A DNA stretch of 64,000 nt from the NCBI RefSeq assembly GCF_008831285.2, contig NC_045138.2:9145205-9209204 (forward strand), read 5' to 3'. The notes under the pieces are model-generated. The model saw nothing but the letters and a program-made list of their open reading frames with translations, had not been told where the DNA came from and searched no databases. The stretch comes from Nymphaea colorata. Lineage: Eukaryota > Streptophyta > Magnoliopsida > Nymphaeales > Nymphaeaceae. The translations under genes and the position numbers were made by a program. This document shows, piece after piece, positions 44,990 to 57,092 of this stretch (its first letter is position 1; every line of letters starts with the position of its first letter).

Positions 44990-47166
44990 AGCATGGACTG
45001 GAGGAATGTGGATAGTCGGGAGGCCCTACTGAAACGATTAGAGGAGATGGATATCATTGCTCGACGCTGAGCGAGAGAAACTTAATCACATAGTAATTCA
45101 CGCGGTGACCAATGGCTCGATTGGATCAAGAAAAACAGCCACACCCATCAAGAATCGGTAGGCTATCGTCAGAGGTCATTGAAGGATAGAGATGAGATCT
45201 AGCCTTATGATGACTGGCGCAGCAACAACCGCACCACTTTCAGCGGATCACACCCCTTTAGCTCCATAGCCGGTAGTGACCAAAACAAATCTGCAAAGGA
45301 ACGAGAGGTTATTATGAGGATTGTGGGAAAACGAGGCAGAAGCATAGAGGGCTTCCATGGCAAGAGGTAGCGATGGGCAAAGAAGCAATCACGTTCTCCC
45401 CCTTATGCCATGCCTCACCTCGAGGCTATATCCTCACGTTATCACAGTCCAACCAGACTTAGAAGGGACCAAACTCAGTCTTTTTCACATGGCTGTGTCT
45501 TATATCGGGACTCCGACTGGAAGTGAGCCGAAGGAATACAATAGGGAGCACTAAGATCCGGATTGGCAAGATGAAGCCAAGCCGTTCCACTGGACCAAAC
45601 TGAACCCTTGTTCTTATCAAGGTGGCAAGAGTCTCTACTTGGCAAAGGATTATTATGGCCAGTGTGAGACGGCTGATTATGAGGACAATGGGTATTATGG
45701 CGGTGCAAGGGCAGGCACCGTGCATTCAAAGGTGATATGGATTGGCAGTAGGCAGTTCGTCACTCGCAGGAGCGTCTCCGCCATGAGCACTTGGCCTTTG
45801 ATAAGGAAGGCCACCCCACCAGCCGCAAGTCAGCTAGCTTACAGCGTAGAGCAGCGCGCATCAAATTGGACTTCCCACATTTCAATGGCAAGCCTCCCAA
45901 GGAATGGCATTTCAAGGTCGAACAATACTTTAAATGCCAATACATTCCTAGAGACCAGTGGATCACCCTGAGCATGCAACATTTAGAGGATGAGGCCATG
46001 CAATGGTACGGCTGGCTAGCACAATTATAGCCACATATGGAGTGGGAGGAGCTGGTAAAAGAGATTCATATGAGGTTTTGGGAAACGAGTTTTGGCAGCT
46101 ATAATGGCCACGATCTGCTAGCACTTGATCAGTTTGAAATGATCAGTTTGAAATTGAGAGCCTCCCTATACGCACAGGGCCTAAGGAGGTCAAGACAAAG
46201 CAGGCATTAGTACAGTTGAGTGTCTCACCCTGGGTATGCTCACAGCAAGAAGAGGGCAAGTTTGAAAGGGCTGAATCCTGAGATCAACTGGCTCTTAAGA
46301 AGCCTGAGTTTATGGCAGACATTAAGAGGGCAGAAACTCAAGCAAGAAATGAAACTCAGCAGCTCATGCTGCCCTCACGCACTGAGACCTATGCTTCCTT
46401 TCAACCCGAGGAGAGTGACCAGCAATATGGTCTTGGTACTCCTAGCTCATCCCCAACAACACGGCGATTGACTCACTAAGAAAAAAAAAAGCACGCGTCA
46501 AGAAGGGGCAATGTTTCAAGTGTAAAGCAGTGTGGGAAAAGAGGCACATATCTGGGGAATTTAATGGCCTTAGGGAGGAGGGAAATGAAAGTTGATCATG
46601 TGCTACCAAGCAGCCTCTCAAAGCAAGTGTGGATGACCAAGCTGGACCCTCCATCAGCCCTACAGCAAAATTCGAGGTTTTCACTGAACAGCCCATAGAA
46701 TCCATCTTGGCCCTACTTCCAGCTATGAGAGAAGCATGCCGCAAAGAGATCCCCACCGTTATAGCTATGCTTACAAAGACACCCACCATGAAGGCACTTC
46801 GAGTGAGGGGATATATTGGCACAATAGGCGTAGTGCTGCTTGTTGATGCCAGTTTTGCCCAAATATGCATGAACCATCAGGTTGCTGACTAGTCAGAGAT
46901 GAAGGCAGGGAATACCATTCCTTAGATGTGGGAATGAGGGACAATGGTAGAGGACTCTACTATGCAGCCTACCAAAATGTTGAGATCAGGGTACAAGGCC
47001 AGCAAATCCAAACGGACCTGTACGTCTTCATTGGTTTTGGATTGGATGTAACACTTGGCGGCCACTGGCTGGAGTCATTCGACGATGTCTCCCTCGATTT
47101 CTGTAACGGAACTATTGGGTTCGCTAAGGAAGGTGGACAACCTGCAATTGTCTATGCCTTGGAATA
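44990..47166 (+). pseudogene. Gag and protease of the gag-only element
   Basis: The gag N-terminal part starts near 44995 (coiled RLEEMD). The conserved gag core lies at 45860-46027 (IKLDFPHFNGKPPKEWHFKV, then QWITLSMQHLEDEAMQWYGW). A zinc knuckle remnant is near 46500 (KKGQCFKCKAVWEKRHISG), with the final Cys lost. The pepsin-type protease is at about 46790-47160: LRVRGYIG, VVLLVDASFAQICM where families have VDSGST, and DVTLGGHWLESFDDVSLDF. The catalytic Asp is kept but Ser-Gly is Ala-Ser. Stops and shifts break the frame several times. The protease frame ends at 47166 and is not followed by reverse transcriptase. Confidence 0.75.
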
Positions 47167-47895
47167 GGGCAACCAGGTTATAAAGCTCCGGTGAAACTAC
47201 AGGCTGAACCACACCACAAAAGGATGACTTCTTATGTGAGGAAGGGGGAATCATTCTTATGTGAGGAAGGGGGCTGATTCAGTTTAACAGCAGACGAAGG
47301 TCAAAATCTGGCCTTGGGAGAGAGAATGGCAGCCTAATCCCTGCTGCCACCTAGACCAGCATGGTTTAAATAGGGTTAGCAGCAAGACCCTTGGGCGACA
47401 TGACCCCCAAATCCCTAACCAATCGGCACTCCACTTCCCTGGCGACAAGAAGCAGCAACCTAAGGGGGGCGGCTGGACCATTCCCAGTCACAACTTAGCT
47501 GGGCCCAACCCTTCACCTATCAGCCAAATGGATGAAAACCATAGGCCGCCACTACCAAGAGGGACCCAAAGCGTAATCACACCGGCAAACTGCCCCCCTC
47601 CACCTTGCGGTCTGCTAGCAAGAGATACCGTTGTGTTGAGCGAGCTACTCGTGGCCCAACCAGCGTGGGTTCAGCCAAGGCTGAATATTAATTATCTTTA
47701 GTGAAGTGAGGAAAGGAAACACATTCCTTCTAGGGGCAAAGTAGAGGAGGGTCGACCAACTGCGACAGCAATTCAAGGTCTCTTCCCATGGGACCCAATG
47801 GGGATAGGGGTCACTCAAATGAGACTCACCGTCTTAACAGACGAGCAAGACCCGCGCAGATCCTGAGTGCAGGCTCTGTTTTAAGGGGGCGGATT
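47167..47895 (+). other. Region between protease and right LTR, with polypurine tract
   Basis: I see no reverse transcriptase, RNase H or integrase motif. AAGGGGGCGGATT (47883-47895) is the polypurine tract. A repeated 22-bp phrase (CTTATGTGAGGAAGGGGG, 47230 and 47256) is present. Confidence 0.65.
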
Positions 47896-48017
47896 TGATG
47901 CATCGCTACCCCCGATAGGCTAGGATGGCCAAGAGTGCTAAGGAGAAGGAGCAGCATGGCTGAGCAGAGTATGAGACGCTGCCAGTCAATACAGGGTTTG
48001 GGAGGTTAGCGTGTCTC

Positions 48018-51000
48018 TGTTGGGGTCGGTCTAAAAGCAACCGAACCTACTCCCAAGATTTATGGAGGGAGGCGCACCGATTGAAGAGAGGTTAAGATTT
48101 ACAATTTCAAATCCCTGCCGGATAGTCACGGCTTAATATTCCCTTGGGTCAAGATGTACAAGTGAGGTTAAACTCACCCAAGTCTTAACCTACTACAGAA
48201 ATCTAAAAAAATGTGAGACTTATTACAAACGTAAGCGATACATGAAATCACTCCTCACTCACTCAAACCATTCATTCAAACAAACCATTCTGTCAAACCA
48301 TGCCTAGGCAAAACAAACCATGCCCCAAACCCTTAGGTAGGCCAAGTAACCCCGAGTTGTGTCCTAGGCCAAGAGGGCTTCGGAGGAACTCAGCTGGTTA
48401 CACGCCAATGTGGCTGGTGTGCAAGCAATAACACCCTTAGCCTGTGTCTATAGGATGGCACGAATCTCACCTCTCGGGGCCACGCCCAAGGACTCCACTT
48501 GCTATCACCAAGGATGAAAACCGCAGCCTTAGCTGCCCCCTTGGTATTCACGATCCGCCATGAATGTCCAGCTCCTTGCTTTCGTACACCTTGCTAAGTC
48601 AGTCAAGTGACAAAGAATCACTATTCGATCAATTATAACAAGCAAGAGTGTTAAGGTAGATGCATTCACCAGAACCCTAGTCGACCCCAAGTTGTAAGAG
48701 AGAGTTGGGGGAAGCAATCGCCAATATCGCTTGGCGGACGCGGTTCCTTCAATGTAGGTCCGATGGTAGGCTTGGCTGGTTCGAGCCTTCTAGGTCCAAG
48801 CCGTAGGTGGGTCCACGCCTCCTTAGTCAATGCTACTGTGTTGGTCCCGTTGAGCCTTGACTCCACTTGGTTCACGTGAGGAAGGTTGACTAGGTCCAAT
48901 GATGCCAAGTCACAGAGATGGGTCCCACTTGCTTGTATGATTCCTCCTTCCCTTCCAAGTTAGGTGTCGTCTAGATTCAATGAACCTAGGTGGTAGCACC
49001 TTTCTTTGTCTCCTCCTTCCGTTTTGGGCTCATCCCAAATGTGGCGCAAGATGATCTTCCAAGATTCTGGCTTGAGATCACCTTCCAAGATTGTCGCCCG
49101 GGTTACCTTCCACTTTTAGTGCAAATGATCTCCTTCCTAATTTGTAGCTGCCAAGATTCACCTCCACCGCCCGTCCAGGTTCAATGCACCTAGTGCATGC
49201 ACCAAGCCTTTCCTATTTCGCTGGAGAGGAAATAGGAAAGAGAGAATCTCGCAAGATTGATGGTGAACTTGCTCCTCGCCACGTGTATGATCAGATCTCC
49301 GAGGATCTCCCAAGATTAGATGACAATCTTGCCTTTGGTGAAAAGTGTCTCGGTTCAATGTACCTAATCCACAAATCCAGCCCCTTCCTATTTCGTTGGA
49401 GATGAAATAGGCAAGAGAATCTCGCTAGGTGGGATCGAGCTGATCTCGCCCACGTGGCCTCGCCTCCAGCTGCCACGTAGCTCCTTCTCCTTTGAGGGGC
49501 GTCTAGATGCAATGAACCCTCAACAATGAAGATCTCCTTTCCAAAAGATTAGGAACGGTTTTGGAAAGGAGATCACTCCTTCCTTTGGCGTGCGGGACAC
49601 TTGGCACGCCCTTGCTCCTTCACGCGGGACCTTCCTATTCCGTCGGGATTGCATTGACCAGCTGGAGGATGTTCTCTCCCACGTGCTGCCACCTGTCCAC
49701 CCGAGATCAGCAGCGGATCTCGCTTGCCCACAAATGTCGCCAAAGAATTTGGAAAGAAGATAGCGCCAAGACTTCCCTTTTCGGTGCACTTTTCCATGCT
49801 AGGGTTGGAGCTAGCTGCCTTGACCAGATTACCCCTGCTAAGTATTAATTAATTAAAACCTAACAAAGGTAAGAATGGAATTAATGCCCCAAATGTCGGA
49901 TCTGGCCGGAAAGAATGCCAGAAATCTGAACTATTCCATGAAATCCGGCAAATAGTCTTACAGGCGCCCAGAACTTGCAGTCACTGATTCAATGGTCAAA
50001 TGAAATTCAAATACGTTGATTTTTGGATATGTTGTAAAAATTTTAATTATGAATCCAACGGTATATGGCTCGCCAGAAAACTCCACCGGAATCGCTGGAA
50101 ACAACCTCTGCAAATGGCGGTTCTGTGGCAGATTGCGCCTGAGCGGTGGCGGTGGAAACAGTGAACTTCCACGGTAGATTTTCCCAGAGCGCCCTAGTTC
50201 GATCAAGCTGAAATTTAGGTATGTTGTAGCTGAGGCCAACATCTTTCCAACAAGCTATAGAACACCGTGAAACTCTCAGTGGATCTCCAGATATAGCTAT
50301 TTTATCAGTGATGATTTCTGGCGCTCCCTTCAGAAATCTGAGAATCGCCTTCTCCTAGGATTTGAGTGCCTTACCGATCTCTTTTTTACCACAAAATTTG
50401 AGTATCTTGTAGAGGACGTCGAGATCTTTCCAACGGTATATTGTACGCTCTCTAACTCCCAACGGATAGTCAGATATGGTCCTGTGATTAAAAGCTTCTG
50501 CTATTGCCTCCTTCAGAAAACCGAGAGGCTCCGCCTTTGCGCGTTTCCTCTTTTGGATTCTGCGACTTGCCTTCTTTTCTTCTCTTCTCCTCCTTCCTCG
50601 TCCCACAACCTTTCCTCAATAGATCATATCTTCAAATGGGGGATGTAGAACGCATTATCTAGCCAGGATTTACTAGAGAAGAATCAGAATTTAGGCTGTT
50701 GGTCTAGGGACCAGCTGGATGCTTCCTTTCCTTCTCGTGATGCCTCCAAGACTAAATCTTCCTCTCCACTCGATGCCGCTGGTCCCAATCCAGTTAGACG
50801 AGATGTTACTCTCGAATGCAAGATCTGAACCTTCGTTGATGTCGTGGGTAAGGCGAAACCGAGAACTCCTCCACTAAGTACTTAGGAAGGTGGAATACTT
50901 AGCTTTAGGATGAACGTCTCGCCGGATGTCATTGATGAAGAACCGGCGGGCAGAACCACGGCACGTCGTCTTCTTCGCCTCCCTATGGAGCAGCTGCCTC

Positions 51001-52106
51001 AAAATCCCTTCGTGATCAAAGAAAATGCACAGCCGACCACCCAAGGACTCCTTGGTTCGGGTTCGATGTTGATCTTCTTCTTTAATGGCTACCGGCAACC
51101 ATTAATGGATGGAAAACCTCCAGTAATCTCACGGCTTGGTGAGTATTGTTGTGTAGTGCTTCAATGGAAGCCACGCCCTAAGGACCAAAGAACTCCACGA
51201 GGGAGGAAGAGAGAGCTTCTCTCACTTCATTCAAAATCAATATGCATTCGAATAATGAACATCGTCTCGGTTTCGTGCCTTTATAGACATAGGCCGAACC
51301 GGTTCCTAACTTGTCTCGGTATGAGACTTACAAAAACCGACTCAAATAAAAGAGAAACGGTGCATGAATTAAATGACTTAAACAAAATAATAAAATAGTC
51401 TTGGATGCTCCTCCCGGATCCCAAATGAAGTCTTCAATCTCATGTTCTTGGATCTTGGACCCGTCTTTCATCTCATGCGTGTGGATCCTTCTTGGATCTC
51501 GGATCCCCTTATGGCTGTCCTTCGGATCTTCTTCTTGTATCTTGCTAGATTCGGATCAACTTGTCTCTCATCACGCTGGTCCATGGTTGCACTAGGTGGT
51601 CCATCGCTCCTCTTCATGCCGAGCCCACCTTCTTCTAGGCTAGAGTCGCCTGGGTCTTCACCCTCTACGTTAGGTGTGCCCGGGTCTTCTTCATCTAGGT
51701 AGGTGTGCTTAGGCCTTCGTCCTCTAGGCCAAGCATGCCTAGGTCTTCCGCACCTAGACATGATGGGTCTAGGTCTCCTAGGTCAAGGTAACCTAGGTCT
51801 TCTTCGAACCTCGCGTTCTTAACCTCACAAGAGAAAACACCGCCTTCACGCGAGAATGCCTTAGACACTTTTGGGAGTTTAGCCTCCCTACGTTTTTCAT
51901 CAACTCCGCTAGAAAACGCCTTAGCCGTAAACTTTAGAGAGAAACTACAAAAGTTAACCTTCCTAGAGTTTTTACCCTTGCTCGAAGTTGCTCTCGTTTG
52001 TTCTTCGCAAAACTCATGAACACAAAGGTTAGCCTCACAACAAATATGAGCGCCTCCAGCGGAGGTGCCAATGTGTTAAGTATGGGCTCTAAGTAGGCTC
52101 GTATCA
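48018..52106 (+). repeat. 4.1-kb solo-LTR-like insertion, target duplication GTCTC
   Basis: It begins TGTTGGGGTCGG, ends GGCTCGTATCA and is flanked by exact GTCTC at 48013-48017 and 52107-52111. No gag or pol motif is seen in 4089 bp. The first 400 bp resemble the insertion at 57093 (AACCATTCA runs, AAGCGATACA). It contains direct repeats of about 85 bp spaced 175 bp apart (49175 and 49350, TTTCCTATTTCG[C/T]TGGAGA). I read it as a solo LTR of a long-LTR gypsy family; the strand is inferred from matching the other copies. Confidence 0.75.
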
Positions 52107-52798
52107 GTCTCTTAGCCCTACCGTGTAGTTCAAGACAAAGCAACAGAGGGGTTTGGCCAGGACGTCTATCTCATTTTACCGTAGGTTTGGCCAAAGACTA
52201 TCAGTCTCTGCCCAGGAAACCTTTGGCTAAGGCCAAGCCCTGAAGGCACAGTGCACGACCACCAGGGCCATAGAGCGCTGCACTTGCCGCCGGACGGGCA
52301 TCTATCCTAGTTGTGTCTCTTGGTAGAGCGGGCGTCGCTTGGGAGCAACCTCCCATGATGTCGTTCAACCATGGTAGGATCATGCAAGGCCTTGGGCCCT
52401 TCGTTTTGGCCAAGCATGGCCGAGGCGCCAGGTAGTCATAGCCAAGAGGCGCCCAACCATGGTCGGCATCATTCCAAGTGCATGGCTTTCACGAGAAGCC
52501 CTTGTAGCTGAGAGATGTTTGGGCACACTTGAGAGTGTGGTCGCATCATGCTGAACACAAGGGGCCCCCTTGTCGACGTAGCTGAGAGGTTGCGGGAGAC
52601 ACTACACCAATCTGAGCACATGTCGGCCAATGGCCATGGTCCCTATCGATGGACAATCGGCTATGCTCTAGCAGAGGCGGTCAGACATGACCGCGAATTC
52701 CATTCAGCACCACAGGGGAGCCACACACTACGACCAACGAGCGTGGCAGCACCAACCAGGAGCTAGCAAGGCCGACTATGGATGGCGCTCAAGGAGAA

Positions 52799-54360
52799 TG
52801 TAGTCAGACACTGGTGGGTCCCCGCTGCCGAAGGCGGCCTGGATGCGGTCACTACCCAGAATTCCACTCAGCCGGGCGATCCGAAGTTAAATCCTTGTGC
52901 TCCTCTGCTCTGCCGATAGCTCCTTTTTCAAATGCAGGGGAGAACAAACACAAAAGACCATGTTCCAGAGGTTTGAAACGCGTTGGACGATTGTGGAAGG
53001 ATACAGGAGTTGCGGATAAAGCTGGAAGGTCTGGTGGAGTGGAGATGGGATGAATTCAGACGGTGAGGAACCTGCGTGCCAACGGTTCAGTAGCTGGAGG
53101 GGTTACTGTGGAGTCGCAGGCATAGGGAAAGGGGGTTGATCGGGCGGATGACAAGCCTCAACGCTAGGGATGGCTCAGAACCACGGAGCAATTCGTCCAA
53201 CGTCAAGGGGGTCGGAAAGGCAGTGGATCAAGTGGAGGTGAAGAAGACGAGAAGTAAAAGGGAAGAAGCAGAGAAGAACCCTTACTCATGGACGAAGCAG
53301 AAGAAGAAGAGTGAAGTCGAGAGAGAAGAATAGGAGGCACACGAGTCCACTGGTGAAGATCCACATCACCAGAAGATCCAGTGTGTCCGTCGGGTGAAGA
53401 AGGGGAAGAAACCTCACTGGAGGAAAACGAAGCAGAAACCCTCGTGGGTGCAGGAGAGAGAAAGTGAAGGAAAATCACATAACATAAAAACGTTCGATGA
53501 TTCAAGGTATCCCTGTACACGAAGAGGCTCAAGCTTATATTGCTTGAGTGACTCAGGACGGTCTGGTCCTGTACAACCAAAGAATCATAAACTCAAACAT
53601 AATACACATAAAGCATATATGGTTGAATCCAACCGTGTGAGTCAGTCAACAAAGTCAAAACTACATCACCCACTCCATGGGCTGGGTGTGGCTGTGCTGC
53701 TCGGTAGGGGTAACTCCTTCACCCCGTCTCGGCCAGGGTGGACTCCTCCTCTCGCGTTCGTGTGGGCTGAGCGTCCTCCAATGGCGTTTGTCCTTCGTGC
53801 GAAGGGAAGCTCAACTCCTTGGTTCCACTCGTCCCTGGCTCGTCTCTGACCCTGCTACAAGAAAGGTTAGCCTCACAGAAAATAATACCTCCATTCACAA
53901 TGGGCTCCTTTCCTGCGCGGCGCATAAGGCCCGCGCTCGACTCTCTCTCGGCGTTTGCTGGCCCGTGCTTGACTCTCTCTCGGCGTTTGCTGGCCCGCGT
54001 CTCCCGACGCCACCTTCGGCCACGACGGGCCATCTTCGGCGCTGGCACTGCCAGCCCTGGCCAACATTCCTCGGCCCCTCTCGTCCTGATCTGGCGCTAC
54101 AGGGTGCGATGCGCTCGAGGTTCTCGCATCGGCTCTCAGCCTCACATGACTGGCGCCCTTCTCGGAGGGGTAGAACTCCTGCCTGGATAGCCTCCCTTGC
54201 ATGCTGAGAGGCCATAGAGAGTGGCCATGTGGCGTTATAACCTCCCTAACACACAGACGGCCCTGATGAATGATGAAAGGCGGCCAACACCTCGGCCTCA
54301 AACAGCGTGGATACGGGCTACCTTCAGCCATCATGGCCGCGCGGGGGTAGGCCCATAACA
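52799..54360. repeat. 1.56-kb insertion in the right LTR, related to the long-LTR family
   Basis: The partner LTR is continuous here (about 42240-42290), so this block is inserted. It ends TAGGCCCATAACA, like the end of the copy at 57093-60691 (CTGGCCCATAACA), and shares AAAGGTTAGCCTCACA (about 53862) with the 48018 copy (about 52024). A 32-bp tandem repeat (CTCTCTCTCGGCGTTTGCTG) lies at 53931-53994. Flanks GAGAA and GACAC do not match, so the left end is uncertain. Confidence 0.5.
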
Positions 54361-54564
54361 GACACCCTCTGCGCAAGAGAGGGGACCTGGACACCGCCGA
54401 GGAGCAAAGCATATTGTTTGAGACGGCGCCTCAACCTGAGTCACGAGTCTCAACTCGCTAAACCGGTTCAGTTGAGGAAACAACCCACTACGAGTGAGTG
54501 ACTCGATTGAGCTCGTTCGAGTCAGACCTGATCGATTTAGCCGATCGACCCAATTTTGCGTGGG

Positions 54565-54571
54565 TATAAAA
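54565..54571 (+). promoter_or_regulatory. TATA box in the right LTR
   Basis: TATAAAA lies in the LTR segment GGGTATAAAACC. The same position in the left LTR reads TGTAAAA. Confidence 0.5.
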
Positions 54572-55648
54572 CCTATGCATTTTCTTCTTCGTCTACATCT
54601 TTTGAACAATATTTGGAACAGATTTAGTAATGCAGTCACCATGGTTATCACGAATTTCTTCCAACCCACTGGAGTGCACCTTTATGTGGTTTTTCAATGA
54701 AAATTATGTCTGAGGAATTTTGGCGATCTGAGTTCGACGACGTGGTTCTTCGATGGGCGACTATAGCTGATCATGATTGCAAATTTTCAATGTGATTATT
54801 CAGAAAGGCATGATCTCAATCCTTCCTGTTCATTGTCCAGCAGACGTGGTTCTTCTTCCAGCGATCAACCTTGTACACTGTGACGATGAACACCCACGAC
54901 ACTACAAATTCTGAGGGTGTGGTTCTCTCCCAGATTCTGACCTCCTATAGGCACGACAGACACGACTTATGCTCCATTCCACCGGCAAAAACATCCTCCA
55001 TCTTCCCGACTATTCAAGCCCAATTCCACGGTCGGATCTTTGTCAAATTTGCGATGCGTGGATCGACTCCAAATTGTGCTGCAACGATCGGGTAAGAACT
55101 TCTGATCAAATCCCAACTGATCCAAGGACGATCGCTTCACAAAATCCACGCGGAGCATCGAACTACGACTGCTGGACATTTTCCTATTTTCGACTCCATT
55201 TAGCAAACTCTGAATGAAATCTCGATCAGACGATGTCGATCGACTCCTGACTTCCAAACAAATCCATCGAGCTCAAGCTCGAGCAAATTTGTGACGCTTG
55301 TGTGCAAAGTCAATCTAATCATTCTTGGGTGCGACACACGGTGAGCCTGCGACGCATTCCTACGGTTTTGACCCTCAATCTGTGAATCCAATCATGTTTT
55401 CGAATGGCGGATCAATCCTGAATGATTAATCCTTGGACAGTGAGTCAGTTCGCAACTAAACTTTCTAGATTGATGCACTAAATCGATAGCAATTTAATTG
55501 TTGTGCGTATTGTTCTTCATTTTCAGTGGAGTCCGAACGTTTTTTATGCCAAATTCAGTCTATTTCGGTCCCGATTAATGTAGCTGACTATCAGAGATGA
55601 TTAATGACAAAATTCTGAGCAAATTGAGTGTTTACTTATCTAAATTTG

Positions 55649-57092
55649 ATCCTTACATTTAATTTGATAGGGACTATTTTGGCCATGGATAAAATGAAAG
55701 ATGTTTCTTTTTTGTTGCTGGTGCCAAATACCAAAAAGACAGGCTAAATTAGCTTTTTGTTTTCTAATGGATGCACTATGAAATTCACCACATCTTTTAT
55801 TGTTTATGCAATACATAAGACAAATAAGTGAGATACGATGATTGAGTTGGATTTGTATTAATTAGCATTTGATGCCCATGTCTTGCCCCTTGTGTCCAAT
55901 CAATCGTTTTTCCTTTTATAAGGTGTAATGATGTATCCATTAAAATATCCAACATATTCATTCCCTTGAATGTACGACCTCTAGATAGTCAGAAAATGTG
56001 AATAGACAAGTAAACAAGATGAATTTCACTAATATATGGATGACCTAAAAAAAAAGGCGACTTGCCGACTTCTAATGAAAACAACAATAGTAAGAACCCT
56101 GATTTGTTTTTGCAATGATAAGGCAATTTGTTGTAATTTTTGTTAATATGCAGATTTCAATGTTTCTATATTGTTTTTACTTGGATACTTGTTAAGTTAG
56201 TTGTTATTTCAGTTAACACTGTTATCTCAATCTTGTTTTTCCAGTTTTTGTTGTTCATAATGTGAATGTCAGTTGTTAAAACAACGAATGGTTAGATTTT
56301 TTTTATTAAGTTGATAGTGCATTTGAACTATTCACACAAGGTACTAGTGATAGTAACTACAACTGTTCTATCTTGCATTATGTGTATAACTTGATCATGT
56401 AATTGACGTATCATGGAAGGTGTTGTCGTGACAATCTGATTTAATAAACATTTGTTGTGCATAAAAGGTATTCCCAAGACGAATTGTTTTGGGGTTGACT
56501 CCACGTTTGTTTGGGTTATTGCCAAGTTAATTTTGTGGTTTATGAATCCATGTGCCAGATGACCTTTATTATATTTTACGATGCAAAACACTATCACCAA
56601 TGGTACATTCCACTTCTACATTAAGCACAGAACATAACATTTTCCAAAGTTTTTGACATCGTAAAATATTAAAAAAGTCGTCTAACTGTTTGATTTCAGT
56701 TTCACTATATATAAATATATACCTTTATTAATTATACATGCACACATTCATTACGTTGTTAATTATTGTATAACATATTTTACATGTTTTTTTATTATAA
56801 CCTGGCCAAGCCGGGCGGGTCTGGACTGCGAGCAGATCACGACGCAAGCCGACTTCGGGTCGGGCCGGAAGATCACCATGCCTAGTAGCCCTTACTCGCA
56901 CTTTCGTGGTTATATTTTCTCTTCGTCCGTTACGCCTCAACAAGGCGGTCGCAGCTGCACCTTGTGTTCTCCGACCTCTGTAGTTGCGGACACATGCTTC
57001 CTTCGCAGCAGCGCTGGACTTCATCGCCATCTACAGGTATGTATTTGTAACCCTATTATGCTCTTGGACCTCTCCTTTTCTCCCTGTCCTTC
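55649..57092. other. AT-rich sequence, then a GC-richer block, no gene assigned
   Basis: 55649-56780 is AT-rich; a minus frame at 56600-56328 is unrecognised. 56800-57040 is GC-richer and has exon features: on the plus strand an open stretch from 56878 ends at CTACAG|GTATGTATTTG (57038), and on the minus strand a frame starts at 57030 (MAMKSSAAAKEA). It may be part of a host gene's leader or a first exon, but I cannot choose a strand. Confidence 0.3.

Larger units (their letters stand above)
37298..55648 (+). mobile_element. Gag-protease-only gypsy-type element (TR-GAG-like) with nested insertions
   Basis: Left LTR 37298-44166 (about 2.73 kb after removing the insertion at 37574-41709), primer-binding site at 44169, gag and protease to 47166, polypurine tract at 47881-47895, and right LTR from 47896 (interrupted at 48018-52106 and 52799-54360) to about 55648, where it is truncated. 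Matching LTR parts: 37298-37573 with 47896-48017 plus 52112-52260; 41715-42240 with 52260-52798; 42290-43490 with 54361-55648. No reverse transcriptase, RNase H or integrase lies between protease and polypurine tract, so it needed another element's enzymes. The right LTR lacks the last 0.7 kb, so the element's own target duplication cannot be checked. Confidence 0.75.
47896..55648 (+). repeat. Right LTR of the gag-only element, interrupted twice and truncated
   Basis: The LTR comprises 47896-48017, 52112-52798 and 54361-55648. It follows the left LTR segment by segment, up to CTGAGCAAATTGAGTGTTTAC (left copy near 43465). Beyond 55648 similarity stops. Confidence 0.7.

Noticed and set aside
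52794-54365. A target duplication GAGAA/GACAC for the 1.56-kb insertion
   Set aside because: Two of five bases differ and the left end does not match the family start, so the boundary is left open.
53394-54412. Overlapping open frames of 100-180 codons on both strands
   Set aside because: GC-rich LTR-like sequence with a tandem repeat gives long frames by composition. No domain is recognisable, and the region is absent from the partner LTR.
56328-56600. Minus-strand frame of 90 codons as a gene
   Set aside because: AT-rich, no recognised domain, no supporting start or splice context.
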